Origin: Psychromarinibacter halotolerans
GTDB lineage: Bacteria > Pseudomonadota > Alphaproteobacteria > Rhodobacterales > Rhodobacteraceae
Length of the DNA: 64,000 nt
Assembly (NCBI RefSeq): GCF_029168315.1
Contig: NZ_JARGYD010000006.1
Span: forward strand, 62,001 to 126,000
Reading direction: 5' to 3'
In this document: piece by piece, positions 26,808 to 34,591 of the stretch
Numbering within the stretch: the first letter of the stretch is position 1
Layout: every line of letters starts with the position of its first letter
Notes under the pieces: model-generated
What the model saw: the letters and a program-made list of their open reading frames with translations, nothing else
What the model was told of the DNA's origin: nothing
The model's database searches: none
Position numbers and translations under genes: made by a program

Positions 26808-28052
26808 ATGAAACGCTATTCCGCCTTTGCCATCGCCCGAGAGGCATTTCGCCAGCACACCGGCTGGGAACGGGCGTGGTCGTCGCCCGAACCGAAGAAG
26901 AAGTACGACGTCGTGATCGTCGGTGCCGGGGGCCACGGGCTGGCCACCGCCTACTATCTTGGCAAGAACTTCGGCATCACCAACGTCGCGGTGATCGAGA
27001 AGGGCTGGCTGGGGGGCGGCAACACCGGGCGCAACACCACGATCATCCGGTCGAACTATCTTCAGGACCCGTCCGCCGCGATCTTCGAAAAGGCGCGCAG
27101 CCTGTACGAGACGATGAGCCAGGACCTGAACTATAACGTGATGTTCAGCCCGCGCGGTGTGATGATGCTGGCGCAGACCCACCACGAGGTCCGCGGCTGG
27201 CAGCGCACGGCCCATGCCAACAATCTGCAGGGCGTGACGACCGAGTACATCGGCCCCGAGCGCGTGAAAGAGCTGTGCCCGATCATCAACATCGAAGGCC
27301 CGCGCTATCCCGTTCTGGGCGCGCTGTGGCAGGCGCGCGGGGGCACCGCGCGGCACGACGCGGTTGCGTGGGGCTATGCGCGGGCCTGTTCTGCGATGGG
27401 GATGCACGTCATCCAGAAATGCGAAGTCACCGGCGTCCGGTCCGAGGGCGGCAAGGTGAAGGGTGTCAGCACCACCAAGGGCGACATCGATTGCGACAAG
27501 CTGGGCATCGTCGTCGCCGGGCATTCCGGCGTGCTGGCGGATATGGCGGGCTTTCGTCTGCCGGTGGAAAGCGTCGCTTTGCAGGCGATGGTCAGCGAGC
27601 CGATCAAGCCCTGCATGGACGTGGTCGTGATGGCCAACACCGTGCACGGCTACATGTCGCAATCCGACAAGGGCGAGATGGTGATCGGTGGCGGTGCGGA
27701 CGGGTACAACAACTATACCCAGCGCGGTAGCTTCCATCACATCGAGGAAACCGTGCGCGCCCTGATCGAGACCTTCCCGATGATCAGCCGCCTGAAGATG
27801 CTGCGCCAGTGGGGCGGCATCGTGGACATGACCGGCGACCGGTCTCCGATCATCTCGAAAACCCCGCTGGACGGCTGCTTCATCAACGCGGGCTGGGGCA
27901 CCGGCGGGTTCAAGGCGATCCCCGGGTCCGGCTGGGCGATGGCCGAACTGATGGCCAAGGGGCAGTCGCCGCTGGCCGACGGCTTTGGGCTGGACCGCTT
28001 CCGTGCGGGCCGCTTCGTGGACGAAAGCGTCGCGGCGGGGGTGGCGCACTGA
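26808..28052 (+). CDS. soxB: Sarcosine oxidase beta subunit
   Basis: Flavoprotein subunit of the heterotetrameric sarcosine oxidase, which oxidatively demethylates sarcosine to glycine, H2O2 and 5,10-methylene-THF. The 414-residue protein has the dinucleotide fold YDVVIVGAGGHGLATAYYLG, the GGNTGRNTTIIRSNY block, and His183 in RHDAVAWGY where the covalent FMN histidine is expected. The ATG at 26808 has AAGGGA upstream. Usually soxD follows directly; here 1.1 kb with two small genes and a terminator intervenes. Confidence 0.95.
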   Translation: MKRYSAFAIAREAFRQHTGWERAWSSPEPKKKYDVVIVGAGGHGLATAYYLGKNFGITNVAVIEKGWLGGGNTGRNTTIIRSNYLQDPSAAIFEKARSLYETMSQDLNYNVMFSPRGVMMLAQTHHEVRGWQRTAHANNLQGVTTEYIGPERVKELCPIINIEGPRYPVLGALWQARGGTARHDAVAWGYARACSAMGMHVIQKCEVTGVRSEGGKVKGVSTTKGDIDCDKLGIVVAGHSGVLADMAGFRLPVESVALQAMVSEPIKPCMDVVVMANTVHGYMSQSDKGEMVIGGGADGYNNYTQRGSFHHIEETVRALIETFPMISRLKMLRQWGGIVDMTGDRSPIISKTPLDGCFINAGWGTGGFKAIPGSGWAMAELMAKGQSPLADGFGLDRFRAGRFVDESVAAGVAH

Positions 28053-28206
28053 TGCCAGTGGACCGGCGGGATCACTGTGCGCACGGCGTTTGCCGGTGCT
28101 CCGTCGGCGTTTCCCTGCCGATGGCCGGTGCCGTGCGGGGTCGGGCAGGGAACCGAACCGTTCTTAGTCGCGTTGGCTCGCCAACTGACGCGAAAGGAAC
28201 GATTAC

Positions 28207-28518
28207 ATGGTTGATCAGAACATCCAGCGTGACCGCGAATACGTTCGCGAGACCAACACTTCGGGCGGCGGCATGTCCGTCATGGCCTTCATCGTCGGCG
28301 GGCTTGTCGTGCTTGTCGGCATCCTCGCTTTCGTCTTCTGGGGCGATCTCGACGGCAGCTTCGGCGGCGCCGGGACCAGCACCGGCGGCGGCGACGTGTC
28401 CGTCACCGTCGAAAGCGAAGCACCGTCCGCTCCGTCCGCAACTGACGGCGCGGCTGAAGAGACCGCAGCCCCCGACGCTGCGACGACTGGCGGCGCTGAC
28501 GTCGAAGCCGGCAACTGA
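28207..28518 (+). CDS. Small single-pass membrane protein
   Basis: A 103-residue protein of unknown function. Residues 1-22 are polar, one membrane helix spans about 24-46 (MSVMAFIVGGLVVLVGILAF), and an Ala/Ser/Thr/Glu-rich low-complexity tail follows. GAAAGGAACGATTAC gives a ribosome site. It lies between soxB and soxD in the same direction but has no recognised link to sarcosine oxidation. Confidence 0.72.
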   Translation: MVDQNIQRDREYVRETNTSGGGMSVMAFIVGGLVVLVGILAFVFWGDLDGSFGGAGTSTGGGDVSVTVESEAPSAPSATDGAAEETAAPDAATTGGADVEAGN

Positions 28519-28778
28519 TGCCGGCATCGCCCGCGCCCTGCGGGCCGAACTTCGGGGGGCCGCGTGATGTTGCGCGGTCTCCCCACTCTGCGAGTTTCGG
28601 CGGTTCGTCGCCCAACGCAGCCCAAACGGCCCACCGCAGACCGCCCCTTGGCGGCAGCTTGCCGAACAAATCGAACATCATTGGCGGCTTTCGGCCTGCC
28701 GCTCTTCCGGGCGGGAAACAGGCCTGTTGCCCAGCCTCGGGAAGCCCTACTTTCGCCGGGTCGAAAGGAGGGCGTTAC

Positions 28779-29066
28779 ATGCAAGACGTCCAGCAGTTTG
28801 CCCGGTCCTCGGACCTTTGGATCTGGCTGTGCGGCCTTGGGTCGCTTCTGCTTCTTGGTTTCATTCTTCCCGGCCAGTCGTTCGACGATGGCCGGTCGTC
28901 CGCCGCGCACATGGGCCCGCACACAAGCCCGTACGCAGCGGTGCGCCCCGACGCGCGTATCGACCCAAGTCCCGACATCCGGATGGGCAGCGCCATGCTG
29001 CTTCCGCGCATCGCGCCCGAGCCTCTTTTCGTTCCCGAGCTCGTCGCGACAGCGTCCGTCCGCTAA
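28779..29066 (+). CDS. Small membrane-anchored protein
   Basis: A 95-residue protein I do not recognise. One hydrophobic helix spans about residues 12-32 (WIWLCGLGSLLLLGF), followed by a polar, proline-containing tail. The strong ribosome site GAAAGGAGGGCG before the ATG at 28779 supports translation and decides the start; the frame is open upstream to 28518 without a site. An intrinsic terminator follows 30 bases after the stop. Confidence 0.6.
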   Translation: MQDVQQFARSSDLWIWLCGLGSLLLLGFILPGQSFDDGRSSAAHMGPHTSPYAAVRPDARIDPSPDIRMGSAMLLPRIAPEPLFVPELVATASVR

Positions 29067-29096
29067 CGAATTCACCACCACTCACGACCACCTGAC

Positions 29097-29126
29097 GGGC
29101 GGGCATTTCTTGATGCCCGCCCTTTT
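29097..29126 (+). terminator. Intrinsic terminator directly upstream of soxD
   Basis: A perfect 10-bp stem GGGCGGGCAT/ATGCCCGCCC with loop TTCTTG is followed by TTTT. It ends 18 bases before the soxD start codon. It would end transcripts from the soxB side, or act as an attenuator of soxDAG. Confidence 0.85.
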
Positions 29127-29144
29127 GCCATGCAGGAGCGCCCA

Positions 29145-29474
29145 ATGCTGATCCTGACCTGCCCCTATTGCGGAATAGAGGCCGACGAAACCGAGCTGTC
29201 TCCTGGCGGTGAAGCGCACCTGACGCGGGTCGGCCCCGGTTCGGACGACGCGGACTTCGAGGGGTATCTGTTCCACCGCGAGAACCCCAAGGGCGTGCAC
29301 TTCGAACGCTGGCGTCACGCGATGGGCTGCGGCAAGTGGTTCCACGCCGCGCGGTGCACCGTGACGCTGGAGGTGTTCGGCACCTATTCGGCGCAGGTGA
29401 CCGAGCCACCGGCAGAGATCCGCGAAAAGATCACGACCAAGCGACCCGGCTGGAGCTGGAGGGGTATCGAATGA
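29145..29474 (+). CDS. soxD: Sarcosine oxidase delta subunit
   Basis: Small zinc-binding subunit of heterotetrameric sarcosine oxidase. The 109-residue protein begins MLILTCPYCGIEADETE, and Cys6 and Cys9 are the first two zinc ligands. RHAMGCGKWFHAAR contains His58 and Cys62, the other pair. The ATG at 29145 (CAGGAG upstream) gives the family start; an earlier ATG at 29130 lies within the ribosome-site region. Its stop overlaps the soxA start by ATGA. Confidence 0.95.
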   Translation: MLILTCPYCGIEADETELSPGGEAHLTRVGPGSDDADFEGYLFHRENPKGVHFERWRHAMGCGKWFHAARCTVTLEVFGTYSAQVTEPPAEIREKITTKRPGWSWRGIE

Positions 29475-32400
29475 GCACGCGTCTGGGCACGGGCGGGCGG
29501 TTCCTTGATCGGGGACGGCCGCTGGAATTCACCTTCAACGGCAAGCGGATGAAGGGCTATCAGGGCGACACGCTGGCCTCGGCGCTGCTGGCCAACGGTC
29601 AGACGCTGGTGGGGCGGTCGTTCAAGTATCACCGCCCGCGCGGTATCGTCGCCTCGGGCGCCGAGGAACCCAACGCACTGGTCAACCTTGGCCGCGATGG
29701 CCGGTTCGAGCCGAACCAGCGCGCGACCACGCAAGAGCTGTTCGACGGGCTGACGGCGGAAAGCCAAAACCACTGGCCCAGCCTTGAATTCGATGTCGGC
29801 GTGGTGAACAACTATGCCTCGAAATTCCTGCCGGCGGGGTTCTACTACAAGACCTTCATGTCGCCGCGCCCGGCGTGGAAGCACGTCTTCGAGCCGTTCA
29901 TCCGCAAGTCGGCGGGCCTTGGCCGCGCGCCGGTGGACCGCGATGCGGACATCTACGAACATTTCCACCTGCACGTCGACATTTTGGTCATCGGCGGCGG
30001 CATCGCCGGACTTGCGGCGGCAAAGCAGGCCGCGGCCTCTGGCGCCAGCGTGCTGGTGGTCGAACAGACCGCACACTGGGGCGGTCGTGCGCCCGTTGAT
30101 GCGGGCGAGATCGACGGCGTTCCCGCCGGCGCGTGGGTGAAGAACGCGGTGGAAGAGCTTGATCGTATGGACAATGTCCGGATGATCACCCGCTGCATGG
30201 GCTCTGGCGTCTACGATCATGGCTCGGTTCTGGCGTACGAGCGTCTGACCGACCACGACCCGCAGGACGGCAAGCCCCGCCACCGGCTGTGGCGCATCCG
30301 GGCCAAGCACGTCATCACCGCCACCGGCGCGATCGAACGCCCGCTCAGCTTTGCGGGGAACGACCTGCCCGGCGTCATGCTGGCCGGGGCCGTGCGCGAC
30401 TATGCGGTGAACTGGGGCGTCAGCGCCGGCGACCGCACCGTCGTGGTCACGAACAACGATGACGCCTACCGCACCGCCTTCGCGCTGGTCGAGTCCGGGC
30501 TGAAGGTCGCGGCCATCGTCGACGCCCGCGCCACGCCGCAAGGGCCGTTGATCGAGAAGGCCCGCGCGATGGGCATCCGCGTCGAAACCGGCCGGGGCGT
30601 CGCCAAGGTAAAGGGCCGCGCACGGGTCGAGGGCGTTGCGATCACCACGCAGGCGGGCGAGGGCGCGGTTCTGGAAACCATCCCCTGCGACGTCGTCGCG
30701 ATGTCGGGCGGCTGGTCTCCGGTGGTGCACCTGTGGTCGCACTGCGGCGGCAAGCTGACGTGGGACGACACGCAGGCCTTCTTCCGCCCGGACCGTACCA
30801 AGGCGCCGACCGGCGACAAGGGGCAGGCGTTCGTGACGGTCGTCGGGTCGGCCAACGGGATGCTGGCCACCGCCGAGGTGCTGGCCGACGCCCACGCGGG
30901 CGGCGGATCGGTGGCCGAGGCGGTGACGGGCAAGGCGCCCGAGGCGTCCCCCGCACCGCAGGCAGAGGCCGAGACGCCCGCACCGATCGAACCCGTCTGG
31001 ATGATGCCGCAGGGCGCCAGCCACGAGCTGCGCAGCAAGATGTGGCTGGACTATCAGAACGACGTGAAGGTGTCCGACGTCCAGCTTGCGGCACGCGAGG
31101 GGTACGAAAGCGTCGAGCATACCAAGCGGTACACCACGCTTGGTATGGCGACCGATCAGGGCAAGCTTAGCAACATCAACGGTCTTGCCGTGCTGGCGCA
31201 GTCGCTGAACGCCGAGATCCCGGCGGTCGGCACCACCACCTTCCGCCCGCCGTATACGCCGATCTCGATGGGCTCGATCGCCGGCGAGGCGCGGGGCGAG
31301 ATCTTCCAGCCGCTGCGGCGCACCCCGATGGATGCTTGGCACGATGCCAACGGCGCCTACTGGGAGCCGGTGGGCCACTGGCGGCGTCCTTACTGCTATC
31401 GCGGCGTGTCGGAAACGGCTGCCGAGGCGGTGAACCGCGAAGTGAAGAACGTCCGCGAAGGCCTTGGTTTGCTTGACGCTTCCACGCTGGGCAAGATTCT
31501 TGTGAAGGGGCCGGACGCGGGCCGGTTCCTTGACATGATGTACACCAACATGATGTCGACCCTGAAGGTCGGGCGCTGTCGCTATGGCCTGATGTGTTCC
31601 GAGAACGGCTTCCTGATGGACGACGGCGTCGTCGCCCGCGTGGGCGAGGACGAGTGGCTGTGTCACACCACCTCGGGCGGGGCCGACAGCATCCATGCGC
31701 ACATGGAGGAATGGCTTCAGACCGAGTGGTGGGACTGGAAGGTCTACACCGCCAACCTGACCGAGCAATACGCCCAGATCGGCGTCGTCGGCCCGAAGGC
31801 CCGCGAGGTGCTGGAACTGCTGGGCGGCATGGATGTCTCGAAAGAGACGCTTCCGTTCATGGCGTGGGCCGACGGCACGCTGGACGGCATTCCGGTGCGG
31901 ATCTTCCGCATCAGCTTTTCGGGCGAACTGTCGTTCGAGATCGCCACCAAGGCGGGCTACGGGCAGGCGCTGTGGGACAAGCTGATGGAGGCGGGCCGGG
32001 TGTTCGGCGCGATGCCCTATGGCACCGAGGCGCTGCACGTCCTGCGGGCCGAGAAGGGCTTCATCATGATCGGCGACGAAAGCGACGGCACGGTGATCCC
32101 GCAGGATCTTGGCCTCGACTGGGCGATCTCGAAGAAGAAGGACGACTTCATCGGCAAGCGGGGCCAGCAGCGGTCGCACTTCACCGATCCCGAACGGTGG
32201 AAGCTGGTCGGGCTGGAAACCACCGACGGCTCGGTGATCGAGGACGGCGCCTATGCGGTGGCGGCGGGCGAGAACGTCAACGGCCAGCGCAACGTGCAGG
32301 GGCGCGTGACGTCGACCTATTGGTCGCCGACGCTGAACCGCGGCATCGCGATGGGTCTGGTCTCCCACGGTCCGGACCGGATGGGCGAGATCGTCGAGTT

Positions 32401-32485
32401 CACCAAGGAAGACGGCGGGACCGTCGCGGCGAAGATCGTGTCGCCCGTGTTCTATGACCCGGAAGGGGAGAAGCAGAATGTCTGA
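29471..32485 (+). CDS. soxA: Sarcosine oxidase alpha subunit
   Basis: Largest subunit (1004 residues) of tetrameric sarcosine oxidase. The N-terminal ferredoxin-like domain (about 10-90) contains LEFTFNGKRMKGYQGDTLASALLANG but no Fe-S cysteines, as usual. The NAD/FAD region has DILVIGGGIAGLAAAKQAAA (about 175). A linker rich in Ala/Pro/Glu follows near 490. The C-terminal half (about 600-1000) is a GcvT-type folate-binding aminomethyltransferase domain that captures the methylene group as 5,10-methylene-THF. It overlaps soxD by 4 bases and soxG by 8. Confidence 0.96.
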   Translation: MSTRLGTGGRFLDRGRPLEFTFNGKRMKGYQGDTLASALLANGQTLVGRSFKYHRPRGIVASGAEEPNALVNLGRDGRFEPNQRATTQELFDGLTAESQNHWPSLEFDVGVVNNYASKFLPAGFYYKTFMSPRPAWKHVFEPFIRKSAGLGRAPVDRDADIYEHFHLHVDILVIGGGIAGLAAAKQAAASGASVLVVEQTAHWGGRAPVDAGEIDGVPAGAWVKNAVEELDRMDNVRMITRCMGSGVYDHGSVLAYERLTDHDPQDGKPRHRLWRIRAKHVITATGAIERPLSFAGNDLPGVMLAGAVRDYAVNWGVSAGDRTVVVTNNDDAYRTAFALVESGLKVAAIVDARATPQGPLIEKARAMGIRVETGRGVAKVKGRARVEGVAITTQAGEGAVLETIPCDVVAMSGGWSPVVHLWSHCGGKLTWDDTQAFFRPDRTKAPTGDKGQAFVTVVGSANGMLATAEVLADAHAGGGSVAEAVTGKAPEASPAPQAEAETPAPIEPVWMMPQGASHELRSKMWLDYQNDVKVSDVQLAAREGYESVEHTKRYTTLGMATDQGKLSNINGLAVLAQSLNAEIPAVGTTTFRPPYTPISMGSIAGEARGEIFQPLRRTPMDAWHDANGAYWEPVGHWRRPYCYRGVSETAAEAVNREVKNVREGLGLLDASTLGKILVKGPDAGRFLDMMYTNMMSTLKVGRCRYGLMCSENGFLMDDGVVARVGEDEWLCHTTSGGADSIHAHMEEWLQTEWWDWKVYTANLTEQYAQIGVVGPKAREVLELLGGMDVSKETLPFMAWADGTLDGIPVRIFRISFSGELSFEIATKAGYGQALWDKLMEAGRVFGAMPYGTEALHVLRAEKGFIMIGDESDGTVIPQDLGLDWAISKKKDDFIGKRGQQRSHFTDPERWKLVGLETTDGSVIEDGAYAVAAGENVNGQRNVQGRVTSTYWSPTLNRGIAMGLVSHGPDRMGEIVEFTKEDGGTVAAKIVSPVFYDPEGEKQNV

Positions 32486-33050
32486 TCCAGTTGGCGCACT
32501 TCAGCCCGGCACCCACGCGGGCTTTGCCGAGATTCAGGTGCTGCCGCCGCAGGGCATGATCGCGCTGCGCGGCGACCTGTCGGACGCGGGGGTCAAGGCC
32601 GCCGTCACCGCCGCCGTTCCGCTGGACGTGCCGGGGCCGAACGCGGCCAGCTTCGACGGCACGCGGGGCATCTTCTGGATGTCGCCCGACGAACTGCTGT
32701 TGCTGTGCCCCTATGCCGAGGTCGCGGGACACGTCGACAGCATCGGCGCGGCGCTGGCGGGCACGCATCACCTTGTCGCCGACATCTCGGACGCGCGCGC
32801 CGTGTTCGCGGTCGACGGGGTGGACGCGCGCGAGGTGCTGGGCAAGCTGACGCCCGCCGATCTTGCGCCTTCGGTCTTCGGGCCGGGCACCTTCCGGCGT
32901 ACCCGGCTGGCGCAGGTGGCCGCGGCGGTTCTGTGCGAAACGGACAACCGCTTTGTGCTTGTCTGCTTCCGTTCGGTCGCCGGATATGTCCACGAACTTC
33001 TGAAAACAGCGGCAATTCCGGGAAGCGAAGTCGGATATTGGCGCGATTGA
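32478..33050 (+). CDS. soxG: Sarcosine oxidase gamma subunit
   Basis: Structural gamma subunit of 190 residues. It shows IQVLPPQGMIALRGDL near the N-terminus, GIFWMSPDELLLLCP and VADISDARAVFAVDGVDAREVLGKLTPADL, all typical of SoxG. It overlaps soxA by 8 bases and closes soxDAG. A hairpin without T-tract follows, and then sodB. An adjacent superoxide dismutase is notable because sarcosine oxidase makes H2O2. Confidence 0.93.
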   Translation: MSDPVGALQPGTHAGFAEIQVLPPQGMIALRGDLSDAGVKAAVTAAVPLDVPGPNAASFDGTRGIFWMSPDELLLLCPYAEVAGHVDSIGAALAGTHHLVADISDARAVFAVDGVDAREVLGKLTPADLAPSVFGPGTFRRTRLAQVAAAVLCETDNRFVLVCFRSVAGYVHELLKTAAIPGSEVGYWRD

Positions 33051-33058
33051 CGCGTCGG

Positions 33059-33080
33059 CGGCGGGGGGATTTCCCCGCCG
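33059..33080 (+). terminator. GC-rich hairpin after soxG
   Basis: CGGCGGGG and CCCCGCCG form an 8-bp stem with loop GGATTT, nine bases after the soxG stop. There is no U-tract, so termination strength is uncertain. Confidence 0.45.
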
Positions 33081-33155
33081 GACCCCTTGACCTGACGCGT
33101 TCCATGCCATTTCTGTGCCGTGGAACTCATTCCTACACGACAAGGGGGACCCCCA

Positions 33156-33755
33156 ATGGCTTTCGAACTTCCCGATCTGCCCTACGCCCATGACGCGCTG
33201 GCCGACAGCGGCATGTCCAAGGAGACGCTGGAGTATCACCACGACATCCACCACAAGGCTTACGTCGACAACGGCAACAAGGCCATTGCGGGGACCGAGT
33301 GGGAAGGCAAGTCGGTCGAAGAGATCATCAAGGGCACCTACGACGCCAACGCCGTCGCCCAGAACGGCATCTTCAACAACGCCTCGCAGTTCTGGAACCA
33401 CAACCAGTTCTGGGAGATGATGGCCCCCGGCGGCACCGGCATGCCCGGCGAGCTGGAAAAGGCGCTGGTCGAAAGCTTCGGCTCGGTCGACAAGTTCAAA
33501 GAAGACTTCTCGGCGGCTGGCGCCGGTCAGTTCGGCTCGGGCTGGGCTTGGCTGGTCAAGGACACCGACGGCGGCCTGAAGGTCACCAAGACCGAGAACG
33601 GCGTGAACCCGCTGTGCTTCGGCCAGACCGCTCTGCTGGGCTGCGACGTGTGGGAGCACTCGTACTACATCGACTTCCGCAACAAGCGTCCGGCCTACCT
33701 GACCAACTTCCTTGAGAACCTGGTCAACTGGGAAAACGTCGCTTCGCGCATGTGA
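33156..33755 (+). CDS. sodB: Fe/Mn superoxide dismutase
   Basis: Cytosolic enzyme that converts superoxide to H2O2 and O2. The 199-residue protein has the metal ligands in LEYHHDIHHKAY (His28), NNASQFWNHNQFW (His82) and DVWEHSYYIDF (Asp, His). NNASQFWNHNQFWEMM and the GSGWAWLV block favour the iron-type subfamily, but metal use cannot be read with certainty. The ribosome site is CAAGGGGGAC. A strong terminator follows. Confidence 0.96.
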   Translation: MAFELPDLPYAHDALADSGMSKETLEYHHDIHHKAYVDNGNKAIAGTEWEGKSVEEIIKGTYDANAVAQNGIFNNASQFWNHNQFWEMMAPGGTGMPGELEKALVESFGSVDKFKEDFSAAGAGQFGSGWAWLVKDTDGGLKVTKTENGVNPLCFGQTALLGCDVWEHSYYIDFRNKRPAYLTNFLENLVNWENVASRM

Positions 33756-33806
33756 TCCCGACAGGTTCCAGTGGGGCGCTTCGGTGCCTCGCGAACCGGA
33801 TTTCGA

Positions 33807-33839
33807 AACGCCCTCGCAGCCTGCTGCGGGGGCGTTTTT
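33807..33839 (+). terminator. Intrinsic terminator after sodB
   Basis: The hairpin AACGCCCTCGCAG/CTGCGGGGGCGTT has one internal mismatch and is followed by TTTTT. It lies about 50 bases after the sodB stop and insulates sodB from the acyltransferase/Hint genes. Confidence 0.85.
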
Positions 33840-33883
33840 CGTTTCCGCCTTCAAGGAAGCAGCGTCAAGCGGCTGGTCAAAAT

Positions 33884-33920
33884 GATAATGATTGACATTG
33901 CAACTAAAATTCTTAATAAC
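33884..33920 (+). promoter_or_regulatory. Candidate promoter with overlapping Fur-like box
   Basis: GATAATGATTGACATTGCA (33884-33902) matches the classical 19-base Fur box at 13 positions. It overlaps a perfect -35 element TTGACA (33892-33897). TAATAA at 33914-33919 is a plausible -10 with a 16-base spacer. Local DNA is far more AT-rich than its surroundings. It would drive the acyltransferase/Hint genes. Confidence 0.4.
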
Positions 33921-34066
33921 TGCGGATAGTTACAAGTTTGGCCCTTCGTCAGGCGCGCGCAACACCAAGGGTGTCATACGCGGCGCGGCGGGACGCCTCG
34001 GTTTCTTTGCAAGACATTATTTCCGCCCGCACCGCGTTGCCGGGGCAGGGCAAGCACAGAGCAGAC

Positions 34067-34579
34067 ATGCGAACGCCCCCGACCGGCCTTCAGGCCGAAT
34101 TTCCCGACGACGCGCAGATCCGCCAGTACGGCGACCTGGCTTTTCTATACCTGCGATCGGTTCCGCATCAGCGGTGGTCGGTCAGCGATCTCAGGCGGGC
34201 GATGCAGCCGCCGGTCGATCTTGGGCAGTTGCGGATTTTCTATCACGAGGGCGCGCCGCGCGCGGCCTTCACCTTCGCGCTCCTGAACCCCGAAACAGAG
34301 GCAAAGCTTATCTCCGGGCAGATGCTCGACCCGTCGGACTGGCGCTCGGGCTCGATCCTCTGGGTCGTCGAGATGATCATGCCTTACGGCCAGGAGACCG
34401 GCGCGGACATGGTCCGTTGGCTGAAGGCCCACCTGCCGGACACCGTCGACCGTGTGCGATACCTGCGGACAAAGCGCGCCGACCGTCCCGCGAAGGTGAT
34501 CGAGGTGCGCCGGATCGAGGGCGCGCGCTGGGGCACCCGGGTCGTTACACCGAAATTGACAACCGAAGAACACGCGTAA
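34067..34579 (+). CDS. HlyC-type toxin-activating lysine acyltransferase
   Basis: Resembles the RTX toxin acyltransferases, which move a fatty acyl chain from acyl-ACP to internal lysines of a secreted protein. From the ATG at 34067 it has 170 residues, the size of HlyC. His34 in LRSVPHQRWSVSDLRRAM matches the catalytic His region. PPVDLGQLRIFYHEGAPRAAF and NPETEAKLISG match the following strands. WRSGSILWVVEMIMPYG matches the HlyC block holding its second catalytic residue, here Glu102 instead of Asp. It lies 12 bases before a Hint protein. No RTX toxin or type I exporter is in the window. Confidence 0.82.
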   Translation: MRTPPTGLQAEFPDDAQIRQYGDLAFLYLRSVPHQRWSVSDLRRAMQPPVDLGQLRIFYHEGAPRAAFTFALLNPETEAKLISGQMLDPSDWRSGSILWVVEMIMPYGQETGADMVRWLKAHLPDTVDRVRYLRTKRADRPAKVIEVRRIEGARWGTRVVTPKLTTEEHA

Positions 34580-34591
34580 GGAGAGAGCAGG

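Larger units (their letters stand above)
33756..34066. other. Gap between sodB and the acyltransferase gene
   Basis: This 311-base stretch contains the sodB terminator and then, from about 33870, an AT-rich promoter-like segment listed separately. An open frame from 33938 continues into the acyltransferase but has no family similarity before 34067. I treat it as 5' untranslated region. Confidence 0.6.

Noticed and set aside
29384..32368. Open frame of 994 codons on the minus strand
   Set aside because: It is antisense to soxA. High GC gives long stop-free shadows; the protein is His/Arg/Ala-rich with no family signature and no ribosome site.
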